A DNA stretch of 64,000 nucleotides from JAAFIP01 sp043774625 (GTDB taxonomy: Bacteria; Pseudomonadota; Gammaproteobacteria; Burkholderiales; Burkholderiaceae_C). Shown here in pieces: positions 57,861-64,000 of this stretch. The notes below the pieces were generated by a model. It made no database searches. It saw only the letters and a program-made list of their open reading frames with translations, and was not told where the DNA came from. Location: positions 1 to 64,000 of the forward strand of contig JAYVTG010000143.1 of NCBI GenBank assembly GCA_043774625.1, given 5' to 3'. The position numbers and the translations under genes were made by a program. Within the stretch, counting starts at the first letter, position 1. Each line of letters starts with the position of its first letter.

Positions 57861-59660
57861 ATGGATTTTCAGTCAATCTGGGCTGACATGGCCAAGCAAT
57901 GGTCGCATGTCCCTACTGGCGCGCCCGATGGCAAGCCTTTCAGCGGCCCTTTCGGCGCTTTTAGCGACCCTGCCAGCCTTGCGAAAATGTTTGCCAGCAT
58001 GCCTGCCATGCCTGCAGGTTTTGGCCAGATGCCACCCATGCCCGCCATGCCCCCCCTGCCGACCTTACCCGGCATGCCCGACCTGAGCTGGGACCCGGCC
58101 GAGCTACAAGCCATCCAGCAAACCTATCTGCAAGAAGCCCAAGCGCTGTGGGCGCAGGGTTTGCAAGCGCACAGCGTACCCGACCGCCGCTTTGGCAACG
58201 ACGCCTGGAGTAGTAACCCCGTTGCCAGCTTCACGGCGCAGCAATACCTGCTGACTGGCCGCACCTATATGGCCATGGCCGACGCCGTGCAGGCCGATGC
58301 CAAAACCAAAGCCAAATTGCGCTTTGCCGTAGAGCAGTTTTTGGCTGCCAGCGCACCGAGCAACTTCATGGCGTTCAACCCCGAGGCTTTGAAAAAAGCG
58401 CTGGACACCAAAGGCGAAAGCATTGCCAAAGGCATGCACAACCTGATGCACGACCTGCGCCAGGGCCATGTGTCGATGACGGACGAAAGCCAGTTTGAAG
58501 TGGGTCGCAACGTTGCTACGACTGAAGGCGCTGTGGTGTTTGAAAACGACTTGTTCCAGCTCATCGAATACAAGCCACTCACGGCCAAGGTGTTCGAGCG
58601 GCCTTACCTTGTCGTGCCGCCCTGCATCAACAAATATTACATTCTGGATTTGCAGCCTGCCAACTCCCTGGTGCGCCACTTGGTTGCGCAGGGTCACCGC
58701 ACTTTTGTGCTGAGCTGGCGCAATGTAGACGAGTCGGTGCAAGACAAAACTTGGGACGACTATATCGAACACGCCGCTATCAAAGCGATAGCTGCCTGCG
58801 CTGATATTACGGGCTCAAAACAGATAAATGCTCTAGGGTTTTGCGTAGGTGGAACGATTTTGACCACCGCGCTGGCCGTATTGGCCGCACGTAAAAAACC
58901 AAAAGACGTTTTGCCTGTCGCCAGCGCCACCTTGCTCACCACCTTGCTCGATTTTTCAGACACGGGCATTTTGGACATCTTTATCGACGAAGCCTCAGTG
59001 CAAAAACGCGAGCGCGAAATGGGCCACGGCGGCCTGCTCAAAGGCCAGGAACTGGCCAGCACCTTCAGCTTTTTGCGCCCCAACGACCTGGTGTGGAACT
59101 ACGTAGTGGGCAATTATCTGAAAGGCGAAACCCCGCCGCCGTTTGACCTGCTGTACTGGAACAGCGACGCCACCAACCTGCCCGGCCCCATGTTCACCTG
59201 GTATTTGCGCAACACGTATCTGGAAAACAATTTGATGAAACCCGGCAAAGCCACGGTCTGTGGCGAAAAAATTGACCTGCGCAAGATCGACATTCCCGTC
59301 TACATCTACGGCAGCCGCGAAGACCACATCGTGCCCATCGGCGGAGCGTACGCGTCTACGCAATTGCTGCCCGGTAAAAAGCGTTTTGTGATGGGCGCCA
59401 GCGGTCACATTGCAGGCGTTATTAACCCGCCTGCTGCCAAGAAGCGCAGCCACTGGGTTGGCAAAGAAAATACCTTCCCCAAAACGCAAGGTGAGTGGCT
59501 AAAAACCGCTAAAGAAGTCCCCGGTAGCTGGTGGGACGACTGGTGCGCGTGGCTGAAACCTCAGGCTGGTAAGCTGGTGGCTGCGCCTAAGTCTTATGGT
59601 TCAGCCAAATACAAATCCATCGAGCCCGCGCCGGGGAGGTATGTGAAGGCTAAGGCTTGA
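57861..59660 (+). CDS. phaC: Class I poly(3-hydroxyalkanoate) synthase PhaC
   Basis: A 599-residue polymerase that links 3-hydroxybutyryl-CoA into PHB. The lipase-like box with catalytic Cys is LGFCVGGTILTT (about 325); Asp is in YGSREDHIVPI (about 488) and His in GASGHIAGVINPP (about 515). The N-terminal Pro/Met-rich region (PAMPAGFGQMPPMPAMPPL) is longer and more biased than usual. Start at 57861 after ggagacaaag; 57849 is also in frame. First gene of a phaC-phaA-phaB set. Confidence 0.95.
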   Translation: MDFQSIWADMAKQWSHVPTGAPDGKPFSGPFGAFSDPASLAKMFASMPAMPAGFGQMPPMPAMPPLPTLPGMPDLSWDPAELQAIQQTYLQEAQALWAQGLQAHSVPDRRFGNDAWSSNPVASFTAQQYLLTGRTYMAMADAVQADAKTKAKLRFAVEQFLAASAPSNFMAFNPEALKKALDTKGESIAKGMHNLMHDLRQGHVSMTDESQFEVGRNVATTEGAVVFENDLFQLIEYKPLTAKVFERPYLVVPPCINKYYILDLQPANSLVRHLVAQGHRTFVLSWRNVDESVQDKTWDDYIEHAAIKAIAACADITGSKQINALGFCVGGTILTTALAVLAARKKPKDVLPVASATLLTTLLDFSDTGILDIFIDEASVQKREREMGHGGLLKGQELASTFSFLRPNDLVWNYVVGNYLKGETPPPFDLLYWNSDATNLPGPMFTWYLRNTYLENNLMKPGKATVCGEKIDLRKIDIPVYIYGSREDHIVPIGGAYASTQLLPGKKRFVMGASGHIAGVINPPAAKKRSHWVGKENTFPKTQGEWLKTAKEVPGSWWDDWCAWLKPQAGKLVAAPKSYGSAKYKSIEPAPGRYVKAKA

Positions 59661-59693
59661 GGGGCAGAATTTTTGAACGCGAAAGCAGGGGGA

Positions 59694-59869
59694 TTTTTGA
59701 ACGCGAAAGAAGAGAAAGTTACGCGAAAGTCGCGAAAAAATACCAAAAATAATTTGCAGTTTTTTTTCCAGATAATTGCTATTTCAATCCCATAATTTTT
59801 TTGTTTTTATTTTTGAATTTCTTTTTCGCGATTTTCGCGTAACTTTCTCTTCTTTCGCGTTCAAAAAAT
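59694..59869. repeat. Large inverted repeat element, copy 3
   Basis: Arms at 59694-59740 and 59823-59869 are nearly perfect reverse complements (ttttgaacgcgaaagaagag and its mate), with an 82-nt A/T-rich centre starting taccaaaaataat. A further gaacgcgaaag lies at 59674. Same family as the elements at 5709 and 7312. It separates phaC from phaA, where relatives have a short gap. Confidence 0.85.
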
Positions 59870-59928
59870 CCCCTCTCTTTGCCCCCCATTCCACATCAAA
59901 TCAACCAACTAACCACCAGGAGTTAAAA

Positions 59929-61107
59929 ATGCAAGACATCGTTATCGTTTCCGCCGTTCGCACCGCCGTAGGCAAATTCGGCGGCAGCCTGGCCAAAGTG
60001 TCCGCCCCCGAGCTGGGCGCTATTGTTATCAAAGAAGCTATTCAAAGAGCCAAGCTGACCCCCGATCAAATCGGGGAAGTCATCATGGGCCAGGTGCTGA
60101 CCGCAGGCAGTGGCCAAAACCCCGCGCGCCAGGCGATGATGAAAGCGGGCGTGGCCAAAGAAACGCCCGCGCTCACCATCAATGCCGTCTGCGGCTCTGG
60201 GCTCAAGGCGGTCATGCTCGCCGCCCAAGCCGTGGCCTGGGGTGACAGCGACATCGTCGTTGCGGGTGGTCAAGAAAATATGAGCGCATCGCCCCACGTG
60301 GTGATGGGTAGCCGCGACGGCCAGCGCATGGGCGACTGGAAAATGCAAGACACCATGATTGTGGACGGCCTGTGGGACGTGTACAACCAGTACCACATGG
60401 GCGTGACGGCAGAAAACGTGGCCAAGGCCCAGGACATCAGCCGCGATCAGCAAGACGCATTGGCATTGGGTTCGCAAACCAAGGCCGCTGCCGCGCAGGC
60501 GGAAGGCAGATTCAAAGCCGAAATTGTCGATGTTGTCATTCCACAGAAAAAAGGCGACGCGATTATTTTCAACAGCGACGAATTCATCAATAAAAAAACC
60601 AATGCAGAAGCTCTGGCAGGTTTGCGCCCCGCGTTTGACAAGGCCGGCAGCGTGACGGCGGGCAACGCATCGGGCTTGAACGATGGCGCTGCTGCCGTCG
60701 TCGTCATGTCCGCAGCCAAAGCAAAAGAGCTGGGTTTGACTCCGCTGGCGCGCATCGTCAGCTTTGGCACCAGCGGGCTAGACCCGGCCACCATGGGCAT
60801 GGGCCCCGTGCCCGCCACCCGCAAGGCGCTACAGCGTGCAGGCTGGAAGGCGGCAGACGTAGATCTGTTTGAACTGAACGAAGCCTTTGCAGCGCAGGCC
60901 TGCGCGGTCAATAAAGAACTGGGCATAGACGCTGCCAAGGTCAACGTGAACGGTGGCGCGATTGCGATTGGCCACCCGATTGGCGCGTCTGGCTGCCGCA
61001 TTTTGGTGACCTTGTTGCACGAGATGCAGCGGCGCAATGCCAAACGCGGCGTGGCTGCGCTGTGCATTGGTGGCGGCATGGGGGTTTCCCTCTGTGTGGA
61101 ACGCTAA
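59929..61107 (+). CDS. phaA: Acetyl-CoA acetyltransferase (beta-ketothiolase)
   Basis: A 392-residue thiolase that condenses two acetyl-CoA to acetoacetyl-CoA. The acylated Cys is in NAVCGSGLKAV (about 88), the His in GGAIAIGHPIGASGCR (about 348) and the second Cys in ALCIGGGMGVSL (about 378). Start at 59929 after aggagttaaaa; the longer frame upstream is the repeat. Confidence 0.95.
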   Translation: MQDIVIVSAVRTAVGKFGGSLAKVSAPELGAIVIKEAIQRAKLTPDQIGEVIMGQVLTAGSGQNPARQAMMKAGVAKETPALTINAVCGSGLKAVMLAAQAVAWGDSDIVVAGGQENMSASPHVVMGSRDGQRMGDWKMQDTMIVDGLWDVYNQYHMGVTAENVAKAQDISRDQQDALALGSQTKAAAAQAEGRFKAEIVDVVIPQKKGDAIIFNSDEFINKKTNAEALAGLRPAFDKAGSVTAGNASGLNDGAAAVVVMSAAKAKELGLTPLARIVSFGTSGLDPATMGMGPVPATRKALQRAGWKAADVDLFELNEAFAAQACAVNKELGIDAAKVNVNGGAIAIGHPIGASGCRILVTLLHEMQRRNAKRGVAALCIGGGMGVSLCVER

Positions 61108-61138
61108 TTTAGGCGTTAAATAGGTTAAATATGCCAGT

Positions 61139-61184
61139 TGCCAGCGTGGAATATGCGTAAGCAGCTATTAAATTAATAGTAAAT
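61139..61184 (+). repeat. Dispersed ~50 bp repeat between phaA and phaB
   Basis: Reads ttgccagcgtggaatatgcg then taagcagctattaaattaat. It lies between the phaA stop and the phaB ribosome site and leaves both genes intact. Confidence 0.9.
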
Positions 61185-61218
61185 CGTTAGTTAGCCAAAA
61201 ACCAAAGAGGAACATATC

Positions 61219-61956
61219 ATGAGTCAAAAAGTAGCATACGTCACTGGCGGTATGGGTGGTATTGGCACTGCCATTTGCCAGCGCCTGCATAAAGACGGCT
61301 TCAAGGTCATCGCCGGTTGCGGCCCCACGCGCGATGCCGACAAATGGATCGGCGAGCAAAAAGCCCTGGGCTACACCTTCTATGCGTCGGTAGGCAATGT
61401 GGGCGACTGGGACAGCACGGTTGCAGCGTTCGAAAAAGTCAAAGCCGAGCACGGCGCGGTCAGTGTACTGGTGAACAACGCAGGTATTACGCGCGACGGC
61501 CAGTTCCGCAAGATGTCCAAGACAGACTGGGACGCTGTGATTTCTACCAACCTGGACAGCATGTTCAACGTGACCAAGCAGGTGATTGAAGGCATGATCG
61601 ACGCTGGCTTTGGCCGCATCGTCAACATCAGTTCAGTCAACGGCCAAAAGGGCCAGTTTGGCCAGGTGAACTATTCCACCGCCAAGGCCGGTTTGCACGG
61701 CTTTACCATGGCGCTGGCGCAAGAAGTAGCCGCAAAAGGCGTGACGGTGAACACGGTCAGCCCCGGCTACATCGGTACCGATATGGTCAAAGCCATCCGC
61801 CCCGACATGCTGGAGAAAATCGTCGCAGGCGTGCCCGCCAAGCGCTTGGGCACACCGGAAGAAATCGCGTCCATCATTGCGTGGATTGCGTCGGACGAGG
61901 GCGGTTACGCAACGGGCGCAGACTTCTCGTTGAACGGTGGTTTGCATATGGGCTAA
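61219..61956 (+). CDS. phaB: Acetoacetyl-CoA reductase
   Basis: A 245-residue short-chain dehydrogenase using NADPH. The cofactor loop is TGGMGGIGTAI (about 7-17) and the catalytic Ser/Tyr/Lys are in NISSVNGQKGQFGQVNYSTA then KAGL (about 137-155). It makes (R)-3-hydroxybutyryl-CoA for PhaC. Followed by a terminator. Confidence 0.95.
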   Translation: MSQKVAYVTGGMGGIGTAICQRLHKDGFKVIAGCGPTRDADKWIGEQKALGYTFYASVGNVGDWDSTVAAFEKVKAEHGAVSVLVNNAGITRDGQFRKMSKTDWDAVISTNLDSMFNVTKQVIEGMIDAGFGRIVNISSVNGQKGQFGQVNYSTAKAGLHGFTMALAQEVAAKGVTVNTVSPGYIGTDMVKAIRPDMLEKIVAGVPAKRLGTPEEIASIIAWIASDEGGYATGADFSLNGGLHMG

Positions 61957-61978
61957 TTTGGCCCTTGCTGTGTCAAAT

Positions 61979-62013
61979 AAGCCGCTCTGGTGTTTGCCAG
62001 CGCGGCTTTTTCT
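61979..62013 (+). terminator. Terminator of the pha operon
   Basis: AAGCCGCTCTGG pairs with CCAGCGCGGCTT (one mismatch) on a 6-nt loop and is followed by TTTCTTT. Confidence 0.85.
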
Positions 62014-62015
62014 TT

Positions 62016-62044
62016 GTTCCGTTCGTTCTGAGCTTGTCGAAGGG
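62016..62044 (-). repeat. Short cttcgacaagctcag-type repeat, left copy
   Basis: Reads gttccgttcgttctgagctt then gtcgaaggg. An inverted mate lies at 63153-63183; the two flank the PrlF/YhaV genes. Confidence 0.75.
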
Positions 62045-62116
62045 CTTGCTTCGCCGCTCTAGCTTGGTCACCTTGCGGTCCAGCGTGCGCAGGGCCGCGA
62101 GTCTTGCATTGGGTGG

Positions 62117-62145
62117 TTGACTTAGTAAGGAATATTCCTTACAAT
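62117..62145 (+). promoter_or_regulatory. Promoter and operator of the toxin-antitoxin operon
   Basis: TTGACT (62117-62122), 17 nt, TACAAT (62140-62145) is a strong sigma-70 promoter. A perfect 18-bp palindrome, GTAAGGAATATTCCTTAC, fills 62125-62142, i.e. the spacer and part of the -10. Autorepression by PrlF or the PrlF/YhaV complex is likely (inference from the family). Confidence 0.8.
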
Positions 62146-62178
62146 TATGCTATTCACTTTTACTGTTGGAGCTTCACC

Positions 62179-62499
62179 ATGACCGTCATTCACGAAGTCG
62201 CCACACTCACATCCAAGGGGCAAGTCACGCTGCCCAAATCCATTCGGCAGGCGCTGGGGCTGGACGCTGGCAGCAAGATTGCATTTGACTGGCAGGGCGC
62301 GCAAGTGACGGTTAGCCGTGCGGAAGACAACCAGCACGCAGACCCCGCCATCACTGGCTTGTTGGCCTTGATCGAACAGGACATTCAAAGCGGCAAACAC
62401 CTGACCGACCTGCCAGCCAAGCTGGCAAAGTCCATGCTGGCTGCAAGCAAGCGCGCCGTTGATTTGAATGCAGACATTGTGGGCGACGTGGCATTGTGA
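62179..62499 (+). CDS. prlF: PrlF/SohA-type antitoxin (AbrB fold)
   Basis: A 106-residue protein. The swapped-hairpin AbrB motif ATLTSKGQVTLPKSIRQALG (about 8-27) binds DNA; LDAGSKIAFDWQGAQVTVSR completes the fold. The C-terminal part (AKLAKSMLAASKRAVDL) would bind the toxin. The start at 62179 follows ttggag; the frame extends upstream without support. Confidence 0.9.
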   Translation: MTVIHEVATLTSKGQVTLPKSIRQALGLDAGSKIAFDWQGAQVTVSRAEDNQHADPAITGLLALIEQDIQSGKHLTDLPAKLAKSMLAASKRAVDLNADIVGDVAL

Positions 62500-62960
62500 T
62501 GCAGTGCAATGGCTGGACGCTGCTGTTTCACGAATGCCTGATAGACCAGCTACGCAAACTCGAATCTGCAGCGGCACGCGCGCAGCGTCAAGACCCGAAA
62601 GGTTTTGCGTCTAATGCCAACGTCAAATTATTTGACGCTCTGTCGCACCTGATTTGGCAGGCCGTGCCCAGCGACCCCAGCCGTGAAGAATACCGCCAAG
62701 GCAACACCATGGGCGCGGACTTCAGGCACTGGCGCCGCGCCAAAATCGGCCGCCGCTTCCGCCTGTTTTTCAGGTTCGACTCCAAAAGCAAAATCATCAT
62801 CTACGCGTGGGTGAACGATGAAAACACGCTACGTTCAACCGGTAGCAAATCAGACCCCTACGCCGTCTTCCAGCGCATGCTGGAGCGTGGAAATCCGCCG
62901 GATGATTGGAGGGCGTTGAGATCAGCGAGTAAGTCCGACTGGTCTTCACCGGACAGGTAG
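62499..62960 (+). CDS. yhaV: YhaV-type toxin (RelE-like RNase)
   Basis: A 153-residue RNase of the RelE/YhaV family. WTLLFHECLIDQLRKLE at the start, then QGNTMGADFRHWRRAKIGRR and YAWVNDENTLRSTGSKSDPY with the basic and Asp/Glu residues of the YhaV active-site region. The ATG at 62499 overlaps the antitoxin stop (TGATG); a GTG at 62496 is the alternative start. The coupled order antitoxin-toxin is as in E. coli prlF-yhaV. Confidence 0.92.
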   Translation: MQCNGWTLLFHECLIDQLRKLESAAARAQRQDPKGFASNANVKLFDALSHLIWQAVPSDPSREEYRQGNTMGADFRHWRRAKIGRRFRLFFRFDSKSKIIIYAWVNDENTLRSTGSKSDPYAVFQRMLERGNPPDDWRALRSASKSDWSSPDR

Positions 62961-63054
62961 ATTCGCCACTCTTGGTTGTTTTCATGTCCAGCACTCTTCT
63001 GGTTTATGGATTACTTGGAAGTGTGGAGGATATGATTCACGCGGTAGGTCAAAA

Positions 63055-63078
63055 CCAGCTATGAAATATATAGCATAA
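63055..63078 (+). repeat. Fragment of the dispersed repeat
   Basis: Reads ccagctatgaaatatatagc and ataag, only the hairpin end of the element. It lies just past the toxin gene. Confidence 0.6.
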
Positions 63079-63152
63079 GTAAGCGGTCAACACGTGATTT
63101 CCGACCACCCAGCCCCTGTGCCGTAGCGGCGGGCGCTCTTACCGGCGACGAG

Positions 63153-63183
63153 GCTTCGACAAGCTCAGCCCGAACGGGAAACA
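63153..63183 (+). repeat. Short cttcgacaagctcag-type repeat, right copy
   Basis: Reads gcttcgacaagctcagcccg then aacgggaaac, the inverted mate of 62016-62044. Confidence 0.75.
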
Positions 63184-63230
63184 CGGAACATACAGCTCGC
63201 GTGGAATACTGGACATACAGCGCTAAGAAT

Positions 63231-63998
63231 TCAGGTATTTTGCGACCCGCGATGCGCCCACGCGGTGGTGTGCTTTTCTACGTAATCAAACAGCTCATAC
63301 ATCACCATCGCCATCGCGCCCACGACGACGAGGCCGCCAAACGCCAGGCCCATTTGCATGGCCGAGCCTGCGCTGATCAGCAGGTAGCCGATGCCTTCGT
63401 TGGCAGCCGTCATCTCTGACACCGTGGTGCCCACAAATGCCAATGTGATCGCCACTTTGAGCGAGCCAAAAAAGTAGGGCATGGAGCGCGGCATGCCGAC
63501 CTTGACCAGCACGTCCCAGCGCTTGGCTCCCAACACGCGCAGCACGTCTTCCAGCTCGGGCTCCAGCGTGGCCAGGCCCGTGGCGATATTGACCATGATG
63601 GGGAAAAAGCTGATGAGAAAGGCCGTGAGAATGGCCGGACCGACGCCGATGCCGAACCACACCACCAAGATGGGCACAAAGGCCGCTTTGGGCAGCGCGT
63701 TAAAGCCCGTCATCAGCGGATACATGGCGGTGTAGGCCAGGCGCGAGCTGCCCATGAGAAAGCCGAGCAACACGCCCACCACAATCGCGATGCCAAAGCC
63801 CACCATGGTCACCCAGAAGGTGCGCCAAGCGTGGCCCGCGATGGTGTCGCGAAATTCCCAAACTTGGGCCGCAATGCGCGATGGGCTGGGGAAGATGAAT
63901 TCGCTCACGTTGAAAATGCGGCACAGCAGCTCCCACACGAGCACGATCGCGACAAAGAAAATCAGGGGCGACCAGCGTTCAAAAGCTTTGGGTTTCAT
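63231..63998 (-). CDS. ABC transporter permease (SsuC/TauC/NitT type)
   Basis: A 255-residue inner-membrane protein with about six helices. The EAA-loop region is LEDVLRVLGAKRWDVLVKVG then MPRSMPYFFG. Relatives import sulfonates, taurine, nitrate or pyrimidine precursors, so the substrate is open. The gene is complete and starts 2 nt from the window edge; the partner ATPase and binding protein are expected beyond it. Confidence 0.9.
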   Translation of the reverse strand: MKPKAFERWSPLIFFVAIVLVWELLCRIFNVSEFIFPSPSRIAAQVWEFRDTIAGHAWRTFWVTMVGFGIAIVVGVLLGFLMGSSRLAYTAMYPLMTGFNALPKAAFVPILVVWFGIGVGPAILTAFLISFFPIMVNIATGLATLEPELEDVLRVLGAKRWDVLVKVGMPRSMPYFFGSLKVAITLAFVGTTVSEMTAANEGIGYLLISAGSAMQMGLAFGGLVVVGAMAMVMYELFDYVEKHTTAWAHRGSQNT

Positions 63999-64000
63999 GG

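Noticed and set aside
1..64000. CRISPR arrays, tRNA, rRNA, intact insertion sequences or prophage
   Set aside because: No regularly spaced direct repeats, cloverleaf candidates, transposase, integrase or structural phage genes were found by reading; a covariance-model scan could still find a short RNA.

Overview
The window looks like a chromosomal segment of a betaproteobacterium, most likely a member of the Comamonadaceae (Rhodoferax/Polaromonas-like). The grounds are gene content (phaCAB, TRAP and Bug-type transport genes, the gentisate route, cytochrome c4 next to ResB/CcsB, the rpsF-priB-rpsR-rplI operon) and a ~50 bp interspersed repeat that I associate with this family from memory. No rRNA, tRNA, CRISPR array, transposase or phage gene was seen.

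Layout. 286-3120: DUF2783 protein, FAD monooxygenase and VOC protein. 3320-8108: a 7TM sensor with a dead GGDEF domain, then rubrerythrin, Fe-S (CCG) protein and DUF3501, with a Fur-like box upstream and large inverted repeats between the genes. 8181-13214: housekeeping genes (dus, DUF4864, yaaA, prolyl hydroxylase, hydrolase, queF). 13393-16195: an inserted-looking block with a 59-codon gene, tctAB and a second, decayed queF 3' end. 16196-25974: a crotonase, then exported-protein operons (DUF3034/truncated haemoglobin/cupredoxin; DUF3455; DUF4331/lipoprotein/TPR/HupE) beside an ECF sigma/anti-sigma pair. 26083-34124: dinB, a second 7TM/dead-GGDEF protein, an L-lactate dehydrogenase-like enzyme, a VOC protein, a hydrolase, a DNA adenine methylase with a NotI-like endonuclease broken by one stop codon, and engB. 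34272-42005: cytochrome c4, ResB/CcsB, MsrPQ and the ribosomal S6 operon. 42065-47591: a Nudix protein, a TRAP transporter and gentisate ring-cleavage genes. 47952-54034: exported and cytoplasmic proteins of unknown function. 54071-57695: a peptide-type binding protein, maleylpyruvate/maleylacetoacetate isomerase and pgeF. 57861-61956: phaC-phaA-phaB. 62179-62960: PrlF/YhaV toxin-antitoxin. 63231-63998: an ABC permease at the window edge.

The most interesting signal is a shared promoter motif, T(G/A)AATCC-N16-CGTA, found at four places in two divergent pairs. One pair lies between the ECF sigma operon and the DUF4331 operon. The other lies between the DUF3034/haemoglobin/cupredoxin operon and the DUF3455 gene. 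The spacing is exactly 16 nt in all four, and each faces a gene for the sigma factor or an exported protein. This points to one ECF regulon of about ten genes, most of them secreted, membrane or envelope proteins of unknown function, including a putative periplasmic globin and a blue-copper-like protein.

A second theme is repeat invasion. At least 16 copies of a ~50 bp element are present. Several are read through in frame inside genes (pgeF, dinB, queF, the gene at 57333), one forms part of a signal peptide, and one supplies a start codon. A family of ~150 bp inverted repeats and a second short repeat (one copy inserted in maiA, an inverted pair around the toxin-antitoxin genes) add to this.
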